64,000 bases of DNA from Ancistrus triradiatus (taxonomy: Eukaryota > Chordata > Actinopteri > Siluriformes > Loricariidae). Shown here piece after piece: positions 11,876 through 23,404 of this stretch; the first letter of the stretch is position 1, and each line of letters opens with the position of its first letter. The position numbers were made by a program, and so were the translations under genes. The stretch is taken from positions 119,501 to 183,500 of the forward strand of contig JAJAGP010000048.1 in NCBI GenBank assembly GCA_025084515.1, read 5' to 3'. The notes below the pieces were generated by a model. The model had not been told where the DNA came from and ran no database searches. It was given only the letters and a program-made list of their open reading frames with translations.

Positions 11876-14800
11876 ATGTTTAACCCTCACCACCATCAGC
11901 AGCAGCAGCATCAGTTCCATCAGCACCTCCGGCAGCTCCAGCAGCTCTTTCAGCAGCAGACTCCGCCGCCGCCGCCTCCACCGCCTCCTCCACCACCTCA
12001 GCCTCCGCCGGCGCATCATATCCCACATCACCACGGCGGAGCACGGTGAGATGCCTTCAAAAGGACGCTTTGAACTCTAGCTAGGATGCTGATTTGTCAT
12101 CCAGTAGTGATGGTGCGAAACAAATACACACTTAAGGCTGTTGCACACCAATTGCGACACGATTTTTTTTTGGAATTTCACTCTCTGGTTCGAGTTTTTT
12201 TGCAACAAAAAATGAACAAGACAAACAATGTCTTGTTCAAGTGATGGACTGCTCACAGAAAAACGCAATGTTGATATCGGGTACATCTGATTTTGGAAAA
12301 TATAAATCTAGTATTTATTATAAATGATATAGCTGTTATTTGTATTAACATCATCCCGATTCTGAATAATTTATAAGTGATTAAAACGGCTCTGTGGTTC
12401 TGAGGAAGAAGAGGGAACAACAGAGGGCCAAGGAACGAGACAACGAAATAAAAACAGCGTGTTTTTACTCAGTCTTGTTCCATGTATGAAAATACAGGAG
12501 CTGCTTCATGAGGTGCAGAAGCTTCGCTGATAGGTCAGGGAGTTTTTGTCACCGGTGAAATTTTTCTAGTTAAAATGCGTCGAGAACCGAATTCTACAAT
12601 CTCTGAGGTGTGCGAGAACCGAGGTACCCCTATATTATGTTTTTAAATGATATCTCACATGAGCAGAGATTACAGAATGGATCAAAAATCAGCCTGCTCC
12701 GTCCTCCTGAAAGCCTTTCTGTGCTTGTGTTGTTGTGCACGTTGATGGCCCGTGTAATTCTGCATGTCTGTATCAAACAGGCAAATGGGCGTCCCGGCCC
12801 CAGCGCCGCCCCCCGCCCGCATGGTCAACCTCTGCTCGGCCACTCAGACCATCATCGCCCCTAACCCCATGCTGCAGGGCGCTCTACTGATGCAGCAGAT
12901 GCAAGGTAAACCGAGTCCATTTCAGCCATGGCTTTCTTTATATAGCATTCGGGGCCTGTCGGGATTAAGTCTGGTCACGTGACGTGTTCTCACCTTGTAA
13001 TTTTAACCAGTTAAAAATAATCCTTACAGAATAATATATGGTGCTTATTTTTAATGCAGGATGAACTGCTAAATAGCGAAGGAATGAACACCTGTCCTTC
13101 TTTAACCAATTTGGAAACATCCCGTAATACAGTGGTGCTTGAAAGTTTGTGAACCCTTTAGAATTTTCTGTGTGTCTTCATGAATATGACCTAAAACATC
13201 ATCCGATTGTCACACAAGTCCTAAAAGTAGATCAAGAGAACCCAGTTCAATAAATGAGACAAAAATATTATACTTGGTCATTTATTTATTGAGGAAAATG
13301 ATTTAATATTACATATAAGTGAGTGGCAAAAGTATGTGAACCTCTAGGATTAGCAGTTAATTTGAAGGTGTTTTCAATCAATGGGATGACAATCAGGTGT
13401 GAGTGGGCACCCTGTTTAATTTAACGAACAGGGATCTGTCAAAGTCATTTTCCTAAAATAAATAAATGACCAAGTATAATATTTTTGTCTCATTTGTTTA
13501 ACTGGGTTCTCTTTATCTACTTTTAGGACTTGTGTGAAAATCTGATGATGTTTTAGATCATATTTATACAGAAATATAGAAAATTCTAAAGGGTTCACAA
13601 ACTTTCAGGCACCACTGCAGCAGCGCTTTGTCATGGGTCGATACGAGTGGGATTTCAGTTAAAGAAAACGTCCATGGAGTTAAAAAATAAAACGCGCACG
13701 ATTTGAAGAAAGCCGGAGAACGATTACGTGGCCATGATGAATGAAGACGTGTGTGTGTGTGTGTGTGTGTGAGTGTGAGTGTGTGTGTGAGAAGTGTAAA
13801 TCACTTGCTCAAAATCAAAAGTGAAATGTCAAATGTGTTTGCGTTTTGTTAAGAGTAGAAGAGACGGAGTAAAGCTGTGCTCTTTGCGTGATTCTGTTCG
13901 TGTTTGAAGCCTCTCTGTTGGGTTGGGAGTCCAGTGGTGCTTAGTAATAAACAGCCTTATCACTTATCTGTGTGATGACTCTGCTAGAGCGATCAAACAC
14001 AGCTGCTCTAATCAGAAACCCCTGTGTAAGCAGGAGCTTGTGGAGCTTTAAGCTGCCTAGAGCCGATAAGCATTTGCTCGATCCAAGGTTCAGTAATAGA
14101 CTTTGGCTGATTTATAAATAATGATTTCCCCTTTGTAATTAATACTCACTTCCTAAAAATCTGTCATGAACGCCAACAAAGCCTGCATCCTATATTCACT
14201 AAACGAAGTTCACAGATCAGCTCATTAAAATCTGTTCATCCCCATTCCCTATTGAACTGGGTTTTTGTTTAATTATTAATCTTCTTTCCTCCAACAGGCA
14301 ACATGAGGAGCTTTGCTATGGGCGGACAGCAGTTTCAGCAGTTCTTCACAGCAGGGTCAAGGTCCTCTATTTTGGGGCCTGTTCCACTGGGGGTTGCCAT
14401 TAAGACTCCACACATGGGCTTTCCTCCGCGCCACTTTCATCCTCCTGCTCGCTATTACAACAACGTAAGGCTCGCACACGTCGGCCTGTAATTAAATACG
14501 TCTGTAAATCTCAACACCTGACCCAGCAAGACTTTAAATGATATGACAAAATATATTAACAATATGGACTAGGTGTGTAACGATACATTGTGACACGAAG
14601 CATCGCGCCGAAGAAATGTGACCATCTTCATCATGGCGTCCTGTTTATGCCATGTAATGCAGTTGCAGTTTTTGAACACTAGAGGGTGCAGTCATACGTC
14701 ACGCTCCCAGACGTGTAGCATTTTCCCTAAAATGTTAGTCTACCAGTTGTTTTATTGTTATTATTGTATTTTCTCTCTTAATATTTTGTTTTTGTTTGTT

Positions 14801-17800
14801 TAAACGATTACTATGAACATATTCATTAGATAACGTAGCTAATTCTTACATATATCTACAGTGGTGCTTGAAAGTTTGTGAACCCTTTAGAATTTTCTAT
14901 ATTTCTGCATAAATATGACCTAAAACATCATCAGATTTTCACACAAGTCCTAAAAGTAGATCAAGAGAACCCAGTTAAACAAATGAGACAAAAATATTAT
15001 ACTTGGTCATTTATTTATTGAGGAAAATGATCCAGTATTACGTATTAGTGAGTGGCAAAAGTATGTGAACTTCTAGGTGAAATTACAGCCTGCCAGCCTG
15101 ATATAATGACAGGTTGTAGGACCGTGCATACCAGAAGTGCATGGCCGGGGCTTATTGTCGAATATCATACCTTGTAACAGATCAAAGGAGCAAACTCCAC
15201 TAATACTTATTTTTGCGGTGACCACAAACTTTTGGCTATATACGGTATATAGTGTAAAACATCATATCTAAGTAAACTCATATCTGCAGTTCGTAGATGC
15301 TTCATTAAAGCTAAACCTGCTGCTTGAGTACGTAATTAATGACACGGTGTGTACGCAGGATTTCCAGTCTCGGCAGCCCGACAGGAAGCGGGAGAACGAA
15401 CAGAGACCTGCGATCGGCACCGACAGCCAGGCGGCAGCAAGCAGCAGCCGGGGTAGGAAGATCGCATTTGATTATTCATTCATTTCATGCTGCTCAGTCT
15501 GTGTGTTTATTGGTGTGTGACTTTTGCTGCAGACGAAGCAGCTGTGGTTGCAGACGTGAACAGCGAGTCGGCTACGCAGCAGCCAGATGAGCCAGCTGCA
15601 AAGAAACAGAAGACAGACGGGTAATAAAGTGTAATAAATGCAATAGCAATCGATTTTGGATCATCCGGTGTTACATGTAAATGCCCAATGATAATGAGTC
15701 AAGGTGTGTAAATAATCAAATGGTTATTTAATAGTTTTAGCTATTGACCGTTGATTTTCCTGTGTTCCTCAGAACCAGCGATGCTCTGGAGACGGAGGCC
15801 TCCGCGAATGCTGAGTACGAACCACCTGCTGGAGATGCCGATACTGCAGGTAACCACGTTCACGTTGCCTGCTTAAGGCCTGTTCACACCGAGTGCGAGT
15901 TTTCAACACAAAACAGGATGTGATTTTTAACGTAGTGGCACCTTCTTACCAAGTCTGTTTTTTATCTAAACTCTCTGAAAACTTTTGCTTTCTTTAATTT
16001 CCCTTCTCTTAATTTCCCTTGTCTTTTTCACATCAACTTAAAAAAACAAAAACACGAGCGAAGATGAGCGCAGGAAGCTCTAGTTTGTGTTTTTTTATGA
16101 GCAGGAACAGATCAGAATGCACTTAGATAAATAATCAAACGGCTCCTTCCAGTCACAGTGAGCTTTATCACCATCATTCTCCAGCCTTTCAGTTCTATTC
16201 CACCAGATCTTTTCTTTAATATCCATGTTTTTAGTCAGCATGTTGCTCAACCTGTAAGCTCTTGAGCTGTTCTGCCCGGCAACCGAGCTCTGATTGGTCA
16301 GTCTGACTTAAACGCCTTCGAACAACGCAGAAATGAGAACAGAGTCCGGCCTTTAGTCTGTTCCTCCTCACAGATTTAGTCTTGCCTTAGAAGTCCAGTA
16401 TTTGGCCATGAAAAGGAGTGTTTGACACAGCAAATTTGGTATCCGGGTGGCACAGAGGCATTCCTGAGGATGACGAGGCCGAAACTAGGGGGAAGGTGGA
16501 GGTCCTACAATTCATGATAAAGGTTTGGAAAACTTAAAAATCATTAATCCATCTGTTACTCTTCTTCCTCAGACCTCATCCTGGAAGAAGACGGGACTGA
16601 GGCCGTCTCGGAAGCAGCCGAGGCAGTGGAGCAAAGCCGAGCAGCTGAGGTCAGCCAGTATTCCACAGAGTACGATCTGTAAGGCGCTGTGGAGACCGAG
16701 CGTCCTAAGAGACCGATCTTGTGCTTTCACAGCAGGTGGAAGGGCCTGAGTCGAAGCTGAAAGATGCAGATGAGCAGAGCAGCTCGGCTCAGGAAGAGCC
16801 CGCAGGCTCAGCCACTGTAACCGACGGCGAAGCAGCAGCGAGGGAAACTGGAGCAGACGCTCCTAACAAATTCTTCTGCTACATCTGTAACATCACCTGC
16901 CACAATCAGCAGGTACGCCTCTCTGTTACTAGGATCAGCCTCAAAGCGGCTGTACTCGTGCTCTTATCGAATTTGTCTCTGAATGCTCCCAGAATTTTCA
17001 GAGCCATATGAACGGACTAGCTCACCAGCAGAGAATGATGGAGATCCAGCACATGAGCAACGCCTGCCTGGTTACACTACTGCCTCGAGTACAGGAGTCT
17101 CTGCAGGGAGCGAGGAAAGATGGGTAAAACAAAAAAAAAAGTGTTAATGCCATCTTTAATAAACTGCAAAGCTTTTTACACTGTTTTGTGGAATAGAAGA
17201 GACTTCTAAATGTGAATCACTCTAATAGTGTAACGTGTGTGTGTGTTATTGTGTAGGGAGAAGAGACCAGGCCTGCAGAGGTGGTGTGCCACCTGCAAAA
17301 GCCACTTCACAACTAATGTCATGGAACATCGCAAAACCAAGGAGCACAAGGTGAGGTGTCCCCAAACCCTGCAGAACAACTTATTCTGAACATTCAAGAC
17401 ACACGAGGTATACACACACAGATCTGTTCAAAAGCCACGAGTAGAGTTTTTTTTTAAGGATTAGAGTTTCATCAGTGTTCTCCAAACTTTCTGTTTTTTG
17501 CTAGAGCATATCAAAATGAGTGTCCATCCTAAGGTTTTTTAATACAAAACAGTTCCAGAAGAAATATTCAGAGCACTGTTGTGCCCCCCTTTGCTCGGCA
17601 CCTGAGAAATGTAATGGAAGTTGAAGTTTCCATAGCTTCCCAGCCCAGAGTGACGTCAGGAGTCTGTGGCTAATAAACACCCATCGGCACTTTATCATTT
17701 CTCCACATACGAAGCTCTGTAGCAGACATTTCATACCAGAACACTTGGTTGAACCGAAAACACCAGAAGGTCGGAGATGATGTGCAGTGCCTACTACGGC

Positions 17801-20800
17801 ACTCAGACACCGCGGCGCAGGGAAAGCCCGGCTGAACCCACCTTACTGGAAGATCCATCAGCAGATCTTAGAATGGATCATGACCACTCTGCTGTGCCTG
17901 AGCCGTCATCTCTGGACATGTCTCGTGCGGAAAATGAATGGTCCCGGGAAGTGGAAGAGCTGAGAAATCGGCTACAGGACCTACACGTCCAGCTGAGTAT
18001 TGGACTGATAAATCGTTTTGCCGGCTTCGTCGAGGATATTCGGTTTTACACCAGGTATCGTTTAGAGTAATACCCCGAAAATTCACGCTTTTGAATCTGC
18101 GGCTTCACGAATTTGCGGATTTTTTCCTTGGAACCTACCACTTAAAATTAGCAGGTCCAGCAGATGAAATCTGTGGATTTTTTTTGGTGGCTGGTAAGCT
18201 GTATATATCATTTTTAGCATTCATTTGTTAGGAATAATAATAAACAGAGATGATTTCATGAAAATAATGTTTTACTTACTGTATCCAATAATACTGCATG
18301 TGCTATCATATTATATTACTATCATATTATGAAAGAGTTCTTGCGCCATTTGCTTTTTTTACGTTTCCAACATCAGTTGATGGAGATTACTACCTGTATA
18401 TCATTTCTAATACTGTAACACTGATGTTCTGCTCACTGTATCTAATTATACTGTGTATATTATTATATTTCTAATGTTAATATATAATACAAAGACCATT
18501 TGCATTAGTGGGCTTTTTACGTTTATAGGGACTACCGCTGATGCTCCTGTATCCAAATCATTTTTTAAATGAACTTGAAGAGTTTTGGGGACATATTTAG
18601 GGTTTACCATATGAAGATGATTTATAGGCCTTTGTTAGTTATCCGTCAAATTCGAAGGGAGGTCTAGGAACGTAGCCCCTGTGAATTTCGGGGTATTGCT
18701 GTAGTAAGCACCATGACAGATGCAATGCACTGATAATTTGCTAAACAATTTGCTGTTAATGTAATACATTTGTCAACAGATTCCCGAACTATGACCACTT
18801 AATGGCAAGTGTAGTGGGAAAATTGGAAACGCTAGAGCAGCACTATTGAGAACGCGGAAGTAATAGTGCAAAGAGCGTATTCGTTCCAAAAGGCTCGTAC
18901 GAAATGTTTCCCATAAGGAAAATTGAATGAATCGGTTCCAGACCCCCAGAAAATCCCCCCCGTATAAGGCATTATAAGCACTAATGGAGTTGTATTGTAC
19001 AGGTGCTCCCTGATTTATGATGGGGATATGTTCAACAAATCCATCATAAGATAAATAGGATCATAAACTGAGGAGTTTGAGTGTTTGGTGTATCATAGCG
19101 GAGCCTACGATTAGTAATGATAAGTAAGTTAATGTTTAAAACACTTACATTAACCTGGTTACCTAAACTCATTAACACTAAGCTTCTTTCATAAAGTGTT
19201 GAAAAATCTCATGTCATTTAGTGCGTACTGGATTGAAGGTGAAAAGTAAGAGCAGAACTTGGGCACTAGCATAGCTGCTAAGCTCACTTCGGCCTGTGTT
19301 TCCTTTCGTTGGGTCTTCCAACTAACCTTTTTCACTGTGTACCGAATCGTGAATCGAGTTCCGGCTGAAACGAGCCGGCTCTACTCACATAAGTTTGAGC
19401 AAGTGCACCGAGAACCGAGACATATTTTTCTAGCTGTGCCACAGTGAACGTGGAGATCAGAACCTGAGTTTTGTAGCGGCTCACCACTGGAAGCTTGAAC
19501 TAAAAACCAAGGACCAGTATTGACAGACTTCGGCATGACTCGTTTTGTCCGCTTCTGCCGCAGATCTGTAGCCGTTCGTCCAGTCCCAGCTGCACGGTCT
19601 GTAAGCAGCAGTTCAGAACATCGAGAGAGTTCGTGGAACACATGCAGTCCGCTGAACACAAACAGCACATGGAACAGGTACAGTCAGTCTGTAGCTTCTA
19701 TTGTGTGATGTGTTTAACACTTTTACCAGTCGTTAGGCTTTTTATTGAGCATTTAATTGTTTTTTGTAGCTATTGAGAGAGACTGGCTCTGGGAATCTGG
19801 ATGATCTACGATTAGGGGTGTACACAGTGGGTGCTGATGATGAGGGCTTGGAGAGCGATGAGGAAGAGAGGCTGGATGAGGAAGACGGGCAGGTAGAGAA
19901 CACACTGTAAATTTTTATTATGAAAAATGTTTGATTTGAGTTCCCGTGATGGTAGTTAAGCCGTTGTGGGGGTTCTTTCACTGGCAGGAGGGGCTGCCAG
20001 TACAGATGGAGGTCACACTGGAAGACATGACAGAGGGCGAAGAGTTCGAACCAGACACAGTATATGGTAAAGATCAGAGACCTCGTCTGTATGTAGCAGT
20101 GATGCACCGAAATAAAAGTATTGGTCGATCTCACTTGTGATTTGAGCTGATCGATTGAATGGTATGATCAGCCTTGGAATGTGTGTCGCTTCCGTGTTCC
20201 GTTAGGGTTCTAGTTCTCTCCGTTATTATAAAAGCATCAAAAATAAGCTCGGAACACGAGCGAGATGCAGGCAGTAACTGTTCTGCGCTGGCTTATGTCT
20301 GCCTTTTTTTTAAGCCTTCTTTAATCTGTACTGCATTACGTTCAGTCATATTTCTGGATGATTGACTCTGTACGTGCGAATGTGTCCAAGGTTCCAGCTT
20401 CGTAATCCCCGTGGCCGGCTTTCTGTGCCGTCTGTGTAACGAGTTCTATCACTACGAGGCCTCGGCGCGCCGATCTCACTGCATGACGCGCCAACACTTC
20501 GAGAGTCTGAAGGTAGGTCCAAGATCAGCAGTGAAATAATAGTGAATTAAATTCAGCCAGTTTTATAGGCAGCATTCTAACGGACATCCAGCTTCACAAA
20601 ACAGATTACTGGGACGCTCTAGTTCAGGAGTGTCCGAACCTTTTTCATTGGGGGCCAGATTGGGCCCGAATTAAAATGTCTAAGGGCTGGTCTCTTTCCT
20701 AAATATTACTCCTAAATTATTGACAAGATTGAATTCAAAATATTAAAAAAAGCACAGTAAAATGAATATTTAGCTAACCACTGCAGTTCGTTAGTTGCTA

Positions 20801-23404
20801 CAGATTACTACAGATTATTTCGGCTGAACGTTTAAAAAAAAAAAACATTTCTGCATTGTTAAAACATGTCAAGTGTCTTCTGTCATTTCCCATGGAGGTG
20901 TCTTTTATTACTTCGTTGATATGCCTTACCAGATCTGTGGAATACAGTAACAAAGCAAGTCATACTTCTTAAGTCACATACAGTGGGGCAAAAAAGTATT
21001 TAGCCAGCCATTGATTGTGCAAGTTTTCCTAAAGATGAGAGGTCTGTAATTTTCATCATAGGTACACTTCAACTATGAGAGACAAAATGAGAAAAAAATC
21101 CAGGAAATCACATTGTAGGATTTTTAAAGAATTTAATTGAAAATTATGGTGGAAAATATAAGTATTTGGTCAATAACAACAGTTCAACTCAATACTCTGT
21201 AACATAACCTTTGTTGGCAATGACAGAGGTTCAAAACGTTTCCTGTAAGTCTTCACCAGGTTGGCACAACACTGTAGCTGGTATTTTTGGCCCATTCCTC
21301 CATGGCAGATCTCCTCTAGAGCAGTGATGTTTTTGGGCAACACGGACTTTCAACTCACTCCACAAATGTTCTATGGGGTTGAGGTCTGGGAGACTGGCTA
21401 GGCCACTCCAGGACCTTGAAATGCTTTTTTTACAGAGCCACTCCTTCATTGCCCGAGCGGTGTTTTTTGGGATCACTGTCATGCTGGAAGACCCCAGCCA
21501 CATTTCCAATCCTCAATGCTCTCACTGATGGAAGGAGGTTTTGGCTTAAAACGATACATGGCCCTGTTCCATTCTTCCCTTAACACGGATCAGTCGTCCT
21601 GTCCCCCTTTGCAGAAAAAACAGCCCCACAAAGCATGATGTTTCCACCCCCATGCTTCACAGTAGGTATGGTGTTCTTGGGATGCAACTCAGCAATTCTT
21701 CTTCCTCCAAACATGACGAGTTGTTTTTTACCAAAAAGTTCTATTTTGGTTTTTCATCTGGACCACCATGATATTCTCCCAATCCTCCTTCTGGATCATC
21801 CATATGCTCTTTCGGCAAACTTTTTCAGACGGGCCTGGACATGTACTGGCTTAAGCAGGGGGACACGCCTGGCACTGGCAGGATCTGGAGTCCTCTCGGC
21901 GTCGGTAGTGTGTTACTGATGGTAGCCATTTGTTACTTTGGTCCCAGCTCTCTGCAGGTCATTCATCGGGTCCCTCCATGTAGTTCTGGGATTGTTTCTT
22001 ACCGTTCTCATGATCATTTGACCCCACGGGATGAGATCTTGTGTGGAGTCCCAGATCGAGGGAGATTATCAGTGGTCTTGTATGTCTTACAGTTGCTCCC
22101 ACAGTTGATTTATTCACACCAACCTGCTTGCCTATTGTAGATTCACTCTTCCCAGCCTGGTGCAGGTCTACAGTTTTCTTCCTGTTGTCCTTCGACAGCT
22201 CTTTGGTCTTGGTCATGGTTGAGTTTGGAATCTGACTGTTTGAGGCTGTGGACAGGTGTCTTTTATACAGATAACGAGGTCAAACAGGTGCCATTAATAC
22301 AGGTAATGAGTGGAGGACAGAAGAGCTTCTTAAAGAAGAAGTTACAGGTCTGTGAGAGCCAGAATACTTATGACCAAAAAATACTTATGATCAAATACTT
22401 ATTTTCCAAAATAATTTACAATTAAATTCTTTAAAAATCCTGCAATGTGATTTTTTTGGATTTTTTTTTCTCATTTTGTCTCTCATAGTTGAAGTGTAGC
22501 TATGATGAAAATTACAGACCTCTCTCATCTTTCTAAGTAGGAGAACTTGCACAATCATTGGCTGACTAAATGCTTCTTTGCCCCACTGTAACCAACTAAA
22601 TACGAAAAGAAATGTACAAAGTGACCTCGTGTCAAAATTCAAAGCAGATGCTACCAGAAGAGACAGCCTTCAATAACTCTGAGGAAGGGGTGGTGTAACG
22701 CCCTCGACTGCAGTTTGTGTGTTAGTTCTGGTTTGACGGCTGAAGTTGTGCCACGCAAGATGGCATGCAAGTGGCAGTCAGTCAGTCAAGCTGCTCTTGT
22801 TTAAGTCCTTGCTACCATCTAGTTGAAAGGAAAGTTTTCAACATGCTGAAGAGCCACGATATATTCTTAAGAGTGCCTTGCTTTTGTTAGAGAGCGATTA
22901 CATCACGGCTTGTTTCTGCACGCGACCGATGTTTACTGATCTTACCTGCTAGCATCGCGTCAGCGTTTCAGCACTGCATTCTTCTATTCCACATTTTTAA
23001 TTTCGTCTGTGTTTCGTCTGTCCCAGAGATATAAGGCCTTAAAGATGCAGGAAGATTCAGCCTTACAGGTCTCCTCACAGGAGTCCGTTTGCAGCTCAGC
23101 AGATGGTCGCACCGAGACAACGGAATCTCCCGGCGGGCCGTCTGACACCAGACTTGCATCCGAACCGACCTCTCATCAGGGAAGCATCACCAACACCAGC
23201 AGCGGCGGCAGCACGCCGCCTTCCCCCAAACAGCAGCCTGCATCTGGATCCCCCAGCAGGACCGGAGACGCTGAGGACGACGCGCTCGCCGAGGAACCGG
23301 ACGACGAAGACGACGCTGCCGGTGGCATCGCGGAGGACAAGAGCAGCAGGGGCCGCGGCAGAACGGCAGCGAAGAAAAAAGGCAGAGGAGGACGAAGACG
23401 CTGA
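11876..23404 (+). CDS. CIZ1: CDKN1A-interacting zinc finger protein 1 (15 coding exons)
   Basis: CIZ1 is a nuclear-matrix zinc-finger protein that binds p21/CDKN1A, promotes cyclin-dependent initiation of DNA replication and anchors at the inactive X in mammals. Coding exons: 11876-12045, 12781-12905, 14298-14464, 15359-15452, 15533-15620, 15773-15849, 16573-16649, 16733-16912, 16993-17123, 17257-17350, 19564-19677, 19770-19892, 19988-20066, 20391-20512, 23027-23404. All have AG/GT borders, phases agree, and the sum is 2019 nt (672 aa; human about 898). The N-terminus is His/Gln-rich with a long proline run. Zinc-finger ligands: C315-C318-H331-H337, C380-C383-H394-H400, C411-C414-H427-H433 and a matrin-type C519-C522-H536-H542. 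The C-terminus is acidic then RGRG/KKKGRGG basic. Exon 8 could start three bases later (16736). DNM1 lies head to head, BBLN tail to tail. Confidence 0.95.
13130..13617. mobile_element. Non-autonomous Tc1-like MITE in CIZ1 intron 2
   Basis: It begins 'cagtggtgcttgaaagtttg' after a TA and ends with the inverted copy 'caaactttcaggcaccactg', with terminal inverted repeats of about 170 bp and a short, non-coding middle. The right-hand flank is CA instead of TA. The middle matches the 61.22-61.35 kb Tc1 fragment in inverse orientation (gtgagtggcaaaagtatgtg), so it looks like an internal-deletion derivative of that family. Confidence 0.85.
13752..13790. repeat. (GT)n microsatellite
   Basis: Near-pure GT dinucleotides with a few GA interruptions, in CIZ1 intron 2. 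Confidence 0.85.
14570..14740. mobile_element. Partial hAT-like MITE, same family as 28.24 kb
   Basis: Starts 'taggtgtgtaacgatacatt' and contains 'gcgtcctgtttatgccat' and 'acactagagggtgcagtcat', matching the complete element at 28244-28617 (where the equivalent is 'acaccagagggcgcaatcat'). The right terminus was not found, so the copy is truncated or diverged. It lies in CIZ1 intron 3. Confidence 0.65.
14859..15080. mobile_element. Single-ended Tc1-like MITE fragment
   Basis: Repeats the left end of the element at 13130 almost exactly for about 220 bp, beginning 'cagtggtgcttgaaagtttg', then loses similarity after 'gtatgtgaacttctagg'. It lies in CIZ1 intron 3. Confidence 0.8.
17351..19563 (+). 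other. CIZ1: CIZ1 intron 10 with an unassigned ORF and a MITE
   Basis: Intron between the second and third zinc-finger exons. A 97-codon ORF (17777-18070, MMCSAYYGTQ...) has a plausible coiled-coil stretch (EWSREVEELRNRLQDLHVQL) but lacks a recognised family, and its last codons run into the MITE described next. It could be a transposon remnant; there is no splice evidence tying it to CIZ1. Confidence 0.5.
18069..18702. mobile_element. pogo/Tigger-like MITE
   Basis: Inverted termini: 'ataccccgaaaattcac' at the left and 'gtgaatttcggggtat' at the right, with 'ta' at each flank. The subterminal 'ggtctaggaacgtagcccct' resembles Tigger-type ends (family call from memory). A diverged second copy of the right half, with the same flanking sequence, occurs at 45.38-45.76 kb. 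Internally, 18253-18375 and 18400-18540 are related to each other. Confidence 0.6.
20513..23026 (+). other. CIZ1: CIZ1 intron 14, mostly a Tc1-like element
   Basis: Last CIZ1 intron. It is long because of the Tc1-like transposon 20981-22588; before it, 20618-20860 resembles a degenerate 'caaactcattttcat...gggccag'-type repeat also seen at 39.93 and 41.6 kb. No extra exon was seen. Confidence 0.7.
20981..22588 (-). mobile_element. Decayed full-length Tc1-like transposon
   Basis: Length 1608 bp, bounded by TA dinucleotides (20979-20980 and 22589-22590) and inverted ends 'cagtggggcaaaaaagtatt' / 'gcttctttgccccactg'. On the minus strand, 22216 downward encodes a typical Tc1 N-terminus (MTKTKELSKDNRKKTVDLHQ, then a helix-turn-helix-like GKQVGVNKSTVGA), and 21509-21231 carries the region around the last catalytic residue (SLPDLNPIEHLW). 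Stops and frameshifts separate them, so no transposase can be made. Tc1 elements move by cut-and-paste into TA sites. Confidence 0.9.
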
